Shown here: in pieces, positions 17,314 through 26,137 of the stretch
How positions within the stretch are numbered: position 1 is the first letter of the stretch
How the letters are laid out: each line of letters opens with the position of its first letter
DNA from: CAJXNP01 sp050305935
GTDB lineage: Bacteria; Bacteroidota; Bacteroidia; Cytophagales; Cyclobacteriaceae
DNA: 64,000 nt
NCBI GenBank assembly: GCA_050305935.1
Contig: JBNLGG010000016.1
Location: 1-64,000 of the forward strand
Direction of reading: 5' to 3'
The notes under the pieces: model-generated
What the model saw: only the letters and a program-made list of their open reading frames with translations
What the model was told of the DNA's origin: nothing
Database searches by the model: none
Made by a program: the position numbers and the translations under genes

Positions 17314-18597
17314 ATGAATGCCACCGATCAATCCGTAAAATTCCTTAGCAAAAAAAACATCCTTCCTTTTATCCTGATTACCAGCCTTTTCTTTTTATGG
17401 GGAATAGCTAACAATATGACGGATACGCTATTGTCAGCTTTTAAGCGGATCATGAGCATGACTGATTTTCAAACATCCTGGATTCAGGTTGCTTTTTATG
17501 GATCCTATTTTTGTTTAGCCATTCCTGCCGCTATTTTCATAAAAAAGTATACTTATAAATCCGGTGTGCTGCTTGGCTTGGGACTTTTTGCCTTTGGATC
17601 TTTCATGTTTTATCCAGCCAGTTTGACGATGTCTTATGGGCATTTTTTGATTTCTTTATACATTTTAGCTGGTGGACTTTCCATCTTAGAGACGACTGCA
17701 AATCCCTATATAATCGCCATGGGTCCTGAAAGCACCGGGACTATTCGACTTAACCTGGCGCAATCATTTAATCCGATAGGTTCAATTACAGGGATTCTTT
17801 TGAGCAAAGTTTTTATCCTTTCCCATTTAAATCCCGCCACCGAGAGCGAACGGATTGCAATGCCTGCCGAACAACTAGAAGCAATTCAGACGGAGGAATT
17901 AAATGCAGTAATTGGACCCTATATCGGCGTTGCCATTTTCCTGATCCTTCTTTGGGTGGTCATTAAATTTGTTAAAATGCCAAAAGCTTCGGACGCTGGC
18001 TCTGAGCTGGACTTAATCCCTACGTTTAAAAGACTAATTAGGACCCCTCATTATGTTTGGGGAGTAGTAGCACAGTTTTTTTATATTGGAGCGCAACTTG
18101 GCACATGGTCATTTACAATCAGGTATGTGATGGGAGAACTCAATGTAAATGAGGATGACGCGGCTACTTACTATCTTTACGCCATATTTTTATTCACAGC
18201 TTCAAGATTTGTTTTTACATTCTTAATGAATTTCATTTCTGCGAGAGTATTGTTATTGATTGCCGCATTGATAGGTTCCTTGTGTGCATCAGTAGTTATT
18301 TTTGGAAGTGGCGAAGTGGCAGTGTATGCACTGGTGGGCATCTCATTTAATCTATCGTTAATGTTTCCAACGATTTTCGGATTAGCAGTTCGTGGCTTGG
18401 GAAATGACACAAAAGTAGGAGGAGCTGGTGTGATAATGGCTATATTGGGAGGCGCTGTCTTTCCTTCAGTCCAGGCGCTGATTTCTGATGCAACAGGCAT
18501 TCACATGTCATTTTTTGTGCCATTAGTCTGCTTCTTGGTTGTAGTAATTTATGGAGCAACGGGGGCCAAATTGGAACCAAAAACAAAACCACAATGA
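17314..18597 (+). CDS. FucP-type MFS sugar:proton symporter
   Basis: 427 aa with about 12 TM segments. The N-terminal half is typical of the FucP family: 'LFFLWGIANNMTDTLL', 'SWIQVAFYGSYF', 'SGVLLGLGLFAFGSFMFYPA' and 'LETTANPYIIAMGPE'. FucP proteins import L-fucose, and relatives carry other monosaccharides, with H+. The next gene overlaps the stop by 4 bp (ATGA) and encodes a RhaM-type mutarotase, which supports a 6-deoxysugar substrate. Together with the preceding SusC/D locus this makes a complete route from the outer membrane to the cytoplasm, if all act on one glycan. Confidence 0.85.
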   Translation: MNATDQSVKFLSKKNILPFILITSLFFLWGIANNMTDTLLSAFKRIMSMTDFQTSWIQVAFYGSYFCLAIPAAIFIKKYTYKSGVLLGLGLFAFGSFMFYPASLTMSYGHFLISLYILAGGLSILETTANPYIIAMGPESTGTIRLNLAQSFNPIGSITGILLSKVFILSHLNPATESERIAMPAEQLEAIQTEELNAVIGPYIGVAIFLILLWVVIKFVKMPKASDAGSELDLIPTFKRLIRTPHYVWGVVAQFFYIGAQLGTWSFTIRYVMGELNVNEDDAATYYLYAIFLFTASRFVFTFLMNFISARVLLLIAALIGSLCASVVIFGSGEVAVYALVGISFNLSLMFPTIFGLAVRGLGNDTKVGGAGVIMAILGGAVFPSVQALISDATGIHMSFFVPLVCFLVVVIYGATGAKLEPKTKPQ

Positions 18598-18938
18598 ATA
18601 CAAAACGATATTGCAAAACCCTTTCATTAAAAAATGATCCCAAGCTCATTGAAGAGTATATAAAAGTTCATGCACCCGGAGCGGCGTGGCCGGAAATTAC
18701 ACAGGGGATGAAGGAAGTGGGGATCATCGATATGGAAATCTATATTCAGGGAAACCAGCTCTTCATGATCATGGACACGATTCCTGATTTTGATCACGAC
18801 AAGGCGATGGTGGAATTGGCTACGAAACCCCGGCAATCCGAATGGGAAGCTTTTGTCTCCAAATTCCAACAGACATCACAGGATGCCTCTGCTGATGAAA
18901 AGTGGCAGATTGCCCGGCGAATTTTTAAATTGGAATAG
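18594..18938 (+). CDS. L-rhamnose/L-fucose mutarotase (RhaM family)
   Basis: 114 aa, the usual length of the RhaM (DUF718) family, a small dimeric alpha/beta-barrel enzyme. It interconverts the anomers of 6-deoxysugars so that the isomerase receives the right form. Tyr22 and His26 ('EYIKVHA') have the spacing of the catalytic Tyr18/His22 of E. coli RhaM, and 'WPEI..GMKEVGIIDMEIYI' follows the family pattern. Translationally coupled to the permease. Whether the sugar is rhamnose or fucose cannot be told from the sequence. Confidence 0.85.
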   Translation: MNTKRYCKTLSLKNDPKLIEEYIKVHAPGAAWPEITQGMKEVGIIDMEIYIQGNQLFMIMDTIPDFDHDKAMVELATKPRQSEWEAFVSKFQQTSQDASADEKWQIARRIFKLE

Positions 18939-19349
18939 ATTATTCGTCTAACTGGCAATAAGTTGACGATACCTATTCCAGTCACTGCTGTTTTTGAAAT
19001 TGGAAAAAGCAAATAAGAAGTTCTTTTTGTTTGATGAGGATTTTAATGAACTCCATTACAAATATCCAGATTTTGAGGAGCTGTAAGATGATGATGGTGA
19101 TGCCTGAGATGACAGGGCATGTTCTCCAGTTTACTATTTCTATTTTGCCCAATGGTTTAGAACAGGGAGTGGCAATGACAGTTGCATAGAATGCTTGCAG
19201 AAAAAGGCTGCATACCAAATTAATCCACCATTGGATACCGATCGATTGAACATTTGATTAAATTGTTGGGGTATTTACTTTTCAACACAATTGTTGTAGG
19301 CACTGTTGAATCAACAATAGATTGTGTTTTATTTGAGCAATAGGGAGAG
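18939..19349. other. Gene-free gap with palindromes before the protease-fold gene
   Basis: No supported gene. Near the right end are two small palindromes: CAACA-N4-TGTTG (19283-19296) and TGTTGA-A-TCAACA (19304-19316), about 35-65 bp before the ATG at 19350. They could be operator sites for that gene. Confidence 0.4.
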
Positions 19350-20723
19350 ATGAGGCACTTTTTGTTAGTTTTTGCAATTATCATTTTTACTAGTAAGCTG
19401 TTCGCCCAGGAGTATTATACGGGACTTATATTTGATGATGAGCTATACGACAAATCTACCACTCTGCCAAGCCAATCTGTCCTATCGTTTGAAAACCTTC
19501 CCCCATCCACTTCGCTAAAAAAGTATTGTCCCAGGGCAGGTAACCAAATCAGGTTTGGCACCTCTGTAGGATGGGCAGCCGCCTGGGGTGCGCGGACCAT
19601 CCTTGAGGCCAGGAAAAACAGTTGGAGTGATCCGGATTTTATCACACGAAATGCGTTTTCACCGATTTTTGCTTACCAAATGTCTCGAAGGGAGGGCGAT
19701 GAGCACTGTTCTATTGGCAGTAAAATGGAGGAGGTGCTTTCTAAAATGAAATATACGGGGGCGGTCAAATACGTCGATTACCTTGAATTTTGTCCTGACG
19801 AATTACCCGGTGATGTTTTGATTAAAGCGAAGTCGAATCGCATCAGTGAGTACAATAAACTTTTTGAGCTGGATGACAAGCAGGCAGACCGAATTAAATC
19901 GGTGAAAAAATCTTTATCACAGGGATTTCCTGTTGTGGTCGGAATGTATTGCCCGCCTTCCTTCCTGAAAGCGGAAGAATTTTGGCAGCCTTTGGAGGTG
20001 ATTACCAATGAAATGCCTGGTCATGCCGTTTGCGTGGTGGGATACGACGATCAAAAACTGGGGGGTGCATTTGAAGTCCTGAACTCCTGGGGAAAAAACT
20101 GGGGTAAAAGCGGTTTTACGTGGATTCGATATGAAGACTTTTCTGACTATGTGAAATATGCATATGAGCTCATACTGCTTGAGACATCTGAAAATTCTGC
20201 CCCCATGTTTGGTACGGTGGAGGTGGTAAATCCTGACATGAGAGTGATTTCCACGTCTTTAAAAAATGACGGGTTTTATGAACTTCAATACAGCTTTCAA
20301 ATCGGAGACCGTTTCAAGATCGATATTAAAAACAGTTCGCGAGGATATTTTTATGTAATAGGCAGCGGCGAGGGCAATGACTTTTCTTTGCTATTCCCTC
20401 ATGACAAAGAAACCAGCGCAGCCCTTGTTTATGAGGGTAATTATCTGTCAATACCTGATGAAGAACACTTTATTCAGGTGACCGGTGATGAGCGGCAAGA
20501 CTATTTATTCCTGATTTTTAGCCGTGTCCCTCTGGATATCAATTACCATGTTGGACGCATGCAAAATGAAAGCGGGAACAGCAGGGAAATCATGGCCCGC
20601 ATATTTGGCAACCAAATGATCGACCAAAGGAACATAAACTGGGAAAATTGGGAAATGAGCTTTAAGGCTCAGGCGCAAGTTGATGAAGTGGCGATCATGA
20701 CCATCTTATTTAAGCGCTATTAA
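19350..20723 (+). CDS. Papain-fold (C1A) protein with Ser for the catalytic Cys, plus DUF4384
   Basis: 457 aa with signal peptide (cleavage near 'LFAQ'). Residues 55-280 have the papain fold of Bacteroidota C1 peptidases. Gln66 (oxyanion hole) and the nucleophile position 72 have papain's Gln19/Cys25 spacing, but 'GTCVGWA' reads 'GTSVGWA'. His225 ('GHAVCVVGYDD') and Asn245 ('NSWGKNWGKSGF') are intact. The codon is TCT, one base from TGT. Residues 290-400 resemble DUF4384 ('YSFQIGDRFKIDIKNSSRGY', 'LLFPHD', 'FSRVPLDI'), a domain often attached to secreted proteases. The protein may be an inactive, ligand-binding protease homologue, a serine variant, or carry a sequencing error. Confidence 0.82.
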   Translation: MRHFLLVFAIIIFTSKLFAQEYYTGLIFDDELYDKSTTLPSQSVLSFENLPPSTSLKKYCPRAGNQIRFGTSVGWAAAWGARTILEARKNSWSDPDFITRNAFSPIFAYQMSRREGDEHCSIGSKMEEVLSKMKYTGAVKYVDYLEFCPDELPGDVLIKAKSNRISEYNKLFELDDKQADRIKSVKKSLSQGFPVVVGMYCPPSFLKAEEFWQPLEVITNEMPGHAVCVVGYDDQKLGGAFEVLNSWGKNWGKSGFTWIRYEDFSDYVKYAYELILLETSENSAPMFGTVEVVNPDMRVISTSLKNDGFYELQYSFQIGDRFKIDIKNSSRGYFYVIGSGEGNDFSLLFPHDKETSAALVYEGNYLSIPDEEHFIQVTGDERQDYLFLIFSRVPLDINYHVGRMQNESGNSREIMARIFGNQMIDQRNINWENWEMSFKAQAQVDEVAIMTILFKRY

Positions 20724-20797
20724 TCCACTCCTATGTAGGCGTCTTTTCCTCATTTTATTTACTTTTACGGCAAGTTAAAAACCTCAAATTTACGTCC

Positions 20798-22453
20798 ATG
20801 TTAAAAAAAATAAACCCACAAAAAACAAATGCCTGGTCAAAATTAAATACTCATTTCAGTGAAATGGAGCACCTTCATATGAAGGTATTGTTTAAGAATG
20901 ATCCGAACAGGTTTAAGAATTTTTCCCTTCAGTTTGAAGATATATTGGTCGATTTTTCAAAAAACCGAATCACCAGGGAAACCCTGGCATTGCTGATTGA
21001 ATTGGCTGATGAATGTGATTTGAAGGATGCGATAGAAAAAGCACTTGCCGGGGAAAAAATAAATGAGACAGAAGGAAGGGCGGTATTGCATACGGCTTTG
21101 AGAAACAGATCGAATACACCGGTAATGGTGGATGGCAAGGATGTCATGCCTGACGTAAACCGGGTGTTGACTAAAATGCAAGTGTTTTCCGATAAAGTGT
21201 CTTCCGGCAACTGGAAGGGGTATAGTGGAAAGGTAATAACAGACATTGTCAATATCGGGATAGGGGGATCGGATTTGGGGCCATTGATGGTAACAGAAGC
21301 CTTGCGACCATATAAAAAGGAGAATATACAGACCCACTTTGTGTCAAATGTTGACGGGACACATATTGCTGAAACGCTTAAAAAGGTTGATCCTGAAACC
21401 ACTTTATTTCTCATCGCATCAAAAACGTTTACCACGCAGGAAACCATGACCAATGCCCATACGGCAAGGAGTTGGTTTTTAGAACATTCTAAAAGCGAGG
21501 ATGCAGTAAAATATCATTTTGCGGCCCTTTCTACTAATAGCGCTGAGGTTGAAAAATTTGGTATTGACCCCGAAAACATGTTCGAATTTTGGGACTGGGT
21601 GGGAGGTCGATATTCGTTGTGGTCGGCGATTGGATTGAGCATTGCCTGTACCATCGGTTTTGAGAATTTTATTGAGTTACTTGAAGGGGCTCATGAGATG
21701 GACAATCATTTCAAAAATACTGAGTATGATAAGAATATCCCGGTTGTCCTTGCTTTAATCGGGATTTGGTATAACAATTTTTTCAAAGCTGAGACAGAGT
21801 CAATTCTTCCTTATGATCAATACTTGCATCGTTTCGCTGCCTACTTTCAGCAGGGAAACATGGAAAGCAACGGTAAATACATTGACCGAAATGGCAGTGA
21901 AGTGGATTATCAGACGGGACCTATTATCTGGGGTGAGCCGGGCACCAATGGACAACATGCGTTTTATCAGTTGATCCACCAGGGTACTAAGCTAATTCCG
22001 AGCGATTTTTTGGCGCCAGCCATTAGTCAAAATCCAATAGGAGACCATCATCAGAAATTACTTTCAAATTTCTTTGCCCAAACAGAAGCCTTGATGAATG
22101 GAAAAACCAGGGAAGAAGCTACAAGCGAATTGAAATCGAAAGGAATGGCAAATGATGAAATTGAGAATTTAGTGCCGTTTAAGGTATTTGCCGGCAATAA
22201 ACCTACCAATTCCATTTTGTTTAAAAGACTTACGCCGAAGACGCTAGGGAGTTTGATTGCCATGTATGAGCATAAGATATTTGTTCAGGGGATAATTTGG
22301 AACATTTATAGTTTCGACCAGTGGGGAGTGGAACTTGGGAAGCAGTTAGCCAACAATATCCTTCCGGAATTAAATGATGACAGTGATGTGAAATCACACG
22401 ATGATTCGACTAACAATCTGATTAATGCCTATAAGAAAATGAGAAAAGGATAA
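20798..22453 (+). CDS. pgi: Glucose-6-phosphate isomerase
   Basis: 551 aa, the length of the long (E. coli-like) PGI class. It interconverts glucose 6-phosphate and fructose 6-phosphate in glycolysis and gluconeogenesis. Visible motifs: phosphate-binding 'GIGGSDLGPLMVTEAL' (about 150), the family signature 'DWVGGRYSLWSAIG' (about 264), 'GEPGTNGQHAFYQLIHQGT' (about 378) with the catalytic His region, and 'FDQWGVELGK' (about 507) with the catalytic Lys. It is a single-gene unit whose end faces the minus-strand gene at 22461 only 8 bp away. Confidence 0.97.
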   Translation: MLKKINPQKTNAWSKLNTHFSEMEHLHMKVLFKNDPNRFKNFSLQFEDILVDFSKNRITRETLALLIELADECDLKDAIEKALAGEKINETEGRAVLHTALRNRSNTPVMVDGKDVMPDVNRVLTKMQVFSDKVSSGNWKGYSGKVITDIVNIGIGGSDLGPLMVTEALRPYKKENIQTHFVSNVDGTHIAETLKKVDPETTLFLIASKTFTTQETMTNAHTARSWFLEHSKSEDAVKYHFAALSTNSAEVEKFGIDPENMFEFWDWVGGRYSLWSAIGLSIACTIGFENFIELLEGAHEMDNHFKNTEYDKNIPVVLALIGIWYNNFFKAETESILPYDQYLHRFAAYFQQGNMESNGKYIDRNGSEVDYQTGPIIWGEPGTNGQHAFYQLIHQGTKLIPSDFLAPAISQNPIGDHHQKLLSNFFAQTEALMNGKTREEATSELKSKGMANDEIENLVPFKVFAGNKPTNSILFKRLTPKTLGSLIAMYEHKIFVQGIIWNIYSFDQWGVELGKQLANNILPELNDDSDVKSHDDSTNNLINAYKKMRKG

Positions 22454-22460
22454 GAACCGA

Positions 22461-22877
22461 TTACAGCCGGGTAAGTTTTACCTCCTTGCCCAGCTTTTCT
22501 TCTCCTGAATTTGCCTGCCCTTTGATGATAAATACATTGTTTAGCTGGTCAGGCATTTGTATGATTTCGTATTTTTCGAGCTTGTATCCTGTATCAAGGA
22601 CCAGATGTGTATTCTCCTTGTTTACCCTCCACTTGCCTTCTTCTGTGGCACCATCGATAGTAAACCGGATAAAATTGCCGTCGCTATTTAAGGTCAGTCT
22701 GTTAAAAGTAGGATAGTGAAGGAGAATTTCTCCCTGAGCCTGTTGATTGACATTTACTACCTCCCAGGTATCTGAAAGATCTTCATAAAAATTTCCCGTC
22801 AAATTATCTTCTCCACTAAAAACAATAGACCAAACAACTATTTGAAGTAGAACAAATCCTATTATTGTTGCTCTCAT
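22461..22877 (-). CDS. Small exported lipocalin-like hypothetical protein
   Basis: 138 aa with an N-terminal hydrophobic segment (about 4-20) that could be an uncleaved signal anchor. The rest follows the strand pattern of short lipocalin-like Bacteroidota proteins: 'LSDTWEVVNV', 'RLTLNSDGNFIRF', 'TEEGKWRVNKENTHLVLD' and a closing 'KLTRL'. No ligand or partner is evident. Convergent with pgi with no terminator between them, so transcripts may overlap. Confidence 0.65.
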   Translation of the reverse strand: MRATIIGFVLLQIVVWSIVFSGEDNLTGNFYEDLSDTWEVVNVNQQAQGEILLHYPTFNRLTLNSDGNFIRFTIDGATEEGKWRVNKENTHLVLDTGYKLEKYEIIQMPDQLNNVFIIKGQANSGEEKLGKEVKLTRL

Positions 22878-23528
22878 TTTGGCTGTTTAAATTCCTATTT
22901 ATTATACTAAAAATACCATGCCAATTCGCATTGACAAAAAGACTAATTTAAGCTGACTTATTCAATAATTTTTGAAAGATTAATATATAAACGTATGTTT
23001 TGTTTAAGAAATTAATAAAAAATCCCTCAAAAACTGAAATACAGACCTCTAATATGTAAATATTGATGTCTGCTGCAAAGAAATAACAAATCTTTTACTA
23101 ATAAAAATCTTTTAAAAAAATTATTTCAAATTCGACAAAATTTAAATAAATCTCTTGTTTAGTAAATTATTGGCAATGATATTATTGTTTTGTTGAAAAA
23201 CAGAATAAAATAGTGCGACTGGAAATTTTGACAAAATTGATGAATTCTTAAAAATTTAGATATCCGTCTTTTAGGATAACAATTATGTCTACGTTTTTTT
23301 TCCAGCGTGTAAGTTTGTGGGGTCAGTGGAAGATCATGATACAATTTAAACCAAAAGATGAAGTAATTTGAAAATCGCACAGGCTTCCGTGTGTGATTTT
23401 TTTGGCAAATATGACTTTTATGCTTCACTATTAACTAGTTATAAAATAAATCCTTCTTAAAAGAGAGGTGGATTTGCATTTAAGCTTTTATTTTTTTGAT
23501 ATTTGGAACTTTCATCAAAAATTGAGGG
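22878..23528. other. AT-rich gap upstream of topA, possible small RNA
   Basis: 650 bp with no credible protein gene. The left part is very AT-rich and probably carries the promoter of the minus-strand gene. On the right lies a good intrinsic terminator (23373-23403) with no plus-strand gene ending before it. A short palindrome AATTTTG-A-CAAAATT (23224-23238) lies in between. A small RNA ending at the terminator would explain it. Confidence 0.35.
23373..23403 (+). terminator. Orphan intrinsic terminator before topA
   Basis: AATCGCACA pairs with TGTGTGATT (one G-U pair) around an 8-nt loop, followed directly by a run of seven T. It stands 126 bp before topA and about 920 bp after the last plus-strand stop codon (pgi). 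Confidence 0.6.
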
Positions 23529-25841
23529 ATGCCAAGAAATTTAGTAATAGTTGAGTCACCTGCGAAAGCAAAAACAATCGAGGGGTACCTGGGAAATGAT
23601 TTTGTGGTAGCTTCCAGTTATGGTCATGTGAGGGATTTGCCTAAAGATGATAAGGCCATAGATATTAAAAATAAATTCAAGCCTACATACGAAATCCCCA
23701 AGGATAAGAAAGAAGTCATTTCCCAGCTTAAAAAGCTGGCGAAGGATTCTGAGGTTATCTATTTGGCGAGTGATGATGACCGCGAGGGGGAAGCGATATC
23801 CTGGCATCTAAAGGAAGCCTTGAAATTATCCGATGATGTGACAAAAAGGATCGTATTCAGGGAAATCACAAAAAATGCGATATTAAATGCCATCCAAAAT
23901 CCAAGGACGATCGATTTGGATCTGGTAAATGCCCAGCAAGCCAGAAGGGTGCTCGATAGGCTTGTAGGTTTTGAGATTTCTCCGATTCTGTGGAAAAAGA
24001 TAAAAACTGGGTTGTCTGCGGGAAGAGTGCAGTCCGTGGCTGTGAGACTTGTGGTGGAAAGAGAACGTGAGATTGAAAAGTTCAACCCTCAGAGTTTCTT
24101 TCGTGTAGTTGCATTATTCAATTTAGAGAAAGGAAAGCAATTAAAAGCAGAATTGCCTCAGAGGTTTGACACCGAGAAAGAGGCGAATGATTTTTTGGTA
24201 AAATGCGTTGGAGCATCATTTACAATAGGCGATCTGGAGAAAAAGCCAGGTAAAAAAACACCGGCACCTCCATTTACCACTTCTACCTTACAACAGGAAG
24301 CTTCCAGAAAACTGGGGTATTCAGTTTCACAAACAATGACCCTTGCGCAACGGCTATATGAAGCCGGGCATATTTCATATATGAGAACTGATTCAGTAAA
24401 TCTGTCTGAGGAGGCGATCGAAGGAGCAAAGAGGGAGATCACTGGTTCTTACGGAAATGAATACCTGGAAATAAGAAACTTTAAAACTAAGTCAAAATCT
24501 GCCCAGGAAGCCCACGAAGCGATCCGGCCCACAAATTTTTCAAATAAATACGCCGGAACATCTGGAAATGAAGAAAGGTTATATGAATTGATCTGGAAAC
24601 GTGCCATTGCATCACAAATGGCAGATGCCAAAATAGAAAGAACAACAGCGACCATTAATATTTCAACCGATGACAGGGTGTTTCAGGCGACTGGTGAGGT
24701 AGTGAAATTCGATGGTTTCTTGAAAGTGTATATTGAGTCGACAGATGATGACGACCAAAATGAAGAAAACAAGTCAATGCTTCCCCCTCTAATTGTTGGG
24801 CAGGCATTGAATTTAGATAATATCAATTGTCGCGAAGGGTTTACCCGCCCATCTGCGCGGTACACAGAGGCGAGTCTTGTGAAAAAGCTGGAGGAAATGG
24901 GTATCGGCAGACCGTCTACCTATGCTCCCACCATTACCACCATTCAAAAAAGGGATTATGTAATAAAAGAATCGCGTGAAGGCAAGGAGCGAAAGTATAT
25001 CGAGTTAAAACTTAAGAACGACCAAATCTCCAAAAAGGAATCTGTAGAAATTACCGGGACTGAAAAGAACAAGCTGTTCCCAACCAACATGGCGATGATC
25101 GTCAATGATTTTTTAGTTGGCAATTTCCCGAATGTCATTGATTATTCATTTACAGCTAAAGTTGAAAAGGAGTTTGATGATATAGCCCAGGGAAAAATTA
25201 ATTGGGATCAGATGATCGATTCTTTTTATGGCAAGTTTCATTCAGAGGTAGAAGAATCAGAGCAATTGGAAAAATCGCAGGTGAATGCCTCCAGGGCGAT
25301 TGGCGTAGACCCTGTATCTGGAAAAGAGGTGCTGGCACGAATGGGCCGGTTTGGTCCTATTGTCCAGATAGGTGATGGAGAGGGTGAAGAGAAGCCACGA
25401 TATGCCAGCCTAAGAAAAGGTCAATTCATTGAAAGCATTACCTTGGAGGAAGCGTTGGATTTATTTAAGCTTCCCAGAAAAGTCGGGGAATTCGAAGGGT
25501 TGGAGATAGAGGCAAATGTGGGCAGGTTTGGGCCTTACTTACGCCATAACGGTAAATTTTATTCCATTCCAAAGACCGATGACCCCCATGAAGTTAGCCT
25601 GGAAAGAGCGATTGAGATCATCGAGGAAAAACGGCTGGCTGATAGCCAAAAACTGATCAAGAGTTTTGATGAAGACGAAAATGTACAAGTGCTGAATGGC
25701 AGGTGGGGGCCATATATCAAATTTGGAAAAAAGAATGTGAAGATTCCTAAAGGTAAAGTTCCTGAAGAATTGACATATGAGGAATGTAAAGAGTTAGCCG
25801 ATAAGACGCCCGAAAAAAAAACCGGACGGAAAAAGAAGTAA
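23529..25841 (+). CDS. topA: DNA topoisomerase I (type IA)
   Basis: 770 aa. It relaxes negative supercoils. The N-terminal TOPRIM domain (1-140) has 'VESPAKAKTIEGYLG' and the metal-binding 'ASDDDREGEAISWHL'. The catalytic tyrosine is Tyr284 in 'HISYMRTDSVNLS'. 'EMGIGRPSTYAPTI' near residue 457 belongs to the gate domain. Instead of zinc fingers, the C-terminus carries glycine-rich topoisomerase C-terminal repeats ('GRFGPIVQIG', 'GRFGPYLRHNGK', 'GRWGPYIKFGKKN') and a basic tail ending 'KKTGRKKK', the usual Bacteroidota arrangement. Confidence 0.97.
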   Translation: MPRNLVIVESPAKAKTIEGYLGNDFVVASSYGHVRDLPKDDKAIDIKNKFKPTYEIPKDKKEVISQLKKLAKDSEVIYLASDDDREGEAISWHLKEALKLSDDVTKRIVFREITKNAILNAIQNPRTIDLDLVNAQQARRVLDRLVGFEISPILWKKIKTGLSAGRVQSVAVRLVVEREREIEKFNPQSFFRVVALFNLEKGKQLKAELPQRFDTEKEANDFLVKCVGASFTIGDLEKKPGKKTPAPPFTTSTLQQEASRKLGYSVSQTMTLAQRLYEAGHISYMRTDSVNLSEEAIEGAKREITGSYGNEYLEIRNFKTKSKSAQEAHEAIRPTNFSNKYAGTSGNEERLYELIWKRAIASQMADAKIERTTATINISTDDRVFQATGEVVKFDGFLKVYIESTDDDDQNEENKSMLPPLIVGQALNLDNINCREGFTRPSARYTEASLVKKLEEMGIGRPSTYAPTITTIQKRDYVIKESREGKERKYIELKLKNDQISKKESVEITGTEKNKLFPTNMAMIVNDFLVGNFPNVIDYSFTAKVEKEFDDIAQGKINWDQMIDSFYGKFHSEVEESEQLEKSQVNASRAIGVDPVSGKEVLARMGRFGPIVQIGDGEGEEKPRYASLRKGQFIESITLEEALDLFKLPRKVGEFEGLEIEANVGRFGPYLRHNGKFYSIPKTDDPHEVSLERAIEIIEEKRLADSQKLIKSFDEDENVQVLNGRWGPYIKFGKKNVKIPKGKVPEELTYEECKELADKTPEKKTGRKKK

Positions 25842-26137
25842 GATGAAACAGACATGATTAACATGTTCATTAATCGCACCTGTGTACCGAAGTACGCCGG
25901 TGCACAGGCACAAACACTAATGAAAATGTTAATCATCAAACCTGTCTGCTGACAGACAGGGGTTCTTCCGACATGACGGGACGGGCTATTTGACCATTAA
26001 AATTTAATTATTTGCACATGAAATGAGTCATAAGAATTTTATTTACACCCTAGGGAAATGCCGTGCCTTGCCGGCAGACGGGAATAAAATTCTTATGTGC
26101 GAATTCCATCTGACCTTAAAAAACAAATAATATACAG
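25842..26137. repeat. Cluster of inverted repeats between topA and the sirtuin gene
   Basis: Several structures are packed into 296 bp. TGATTAACATGTTCATTA (25855-25872) and TAATGAAAATGTTAATCA (25918-25935) are inverted with one mismatch and enclose a CCTGTG-ACCG / CGGT-CACAGG hairpin. CCTGTCTG-CTGA-CAGACAGG is a perfect 8-bp stem (about 25940). CATAAGAATTTTATT (26029-26043) and AATAAAATTCTTATG (26083-26097) form a perfect 15-bp inverted repeat. The outer sequence AGATGAAAC-GACAT ... CTTCCGAC ... TGACCATT-AAAA recurs at 38246-38320, so this is a dispersed repeat family. Confidence 0.65.

Noticed and set aside
18982..19218. 78 aa minus-strand open frame with two hydrophobic stretches
   Set aside because: It needs a TTG start, lies alone in an AT-rich gap where hydrophobic runs are expected, and matches no family I know.
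20929..21453. 174 aa minus-strand open frame opposite pgi
   Set aside because: Fully antisense to conserved PGI motifs, with no promoter or family resemblance.
23159..23428. 89 aa minus-strand open frame upstream of topA
   Set aside because: Low-complexity AT-derived sequence rich in Phe, Lys and Tyr that spans the terminator hairpin.
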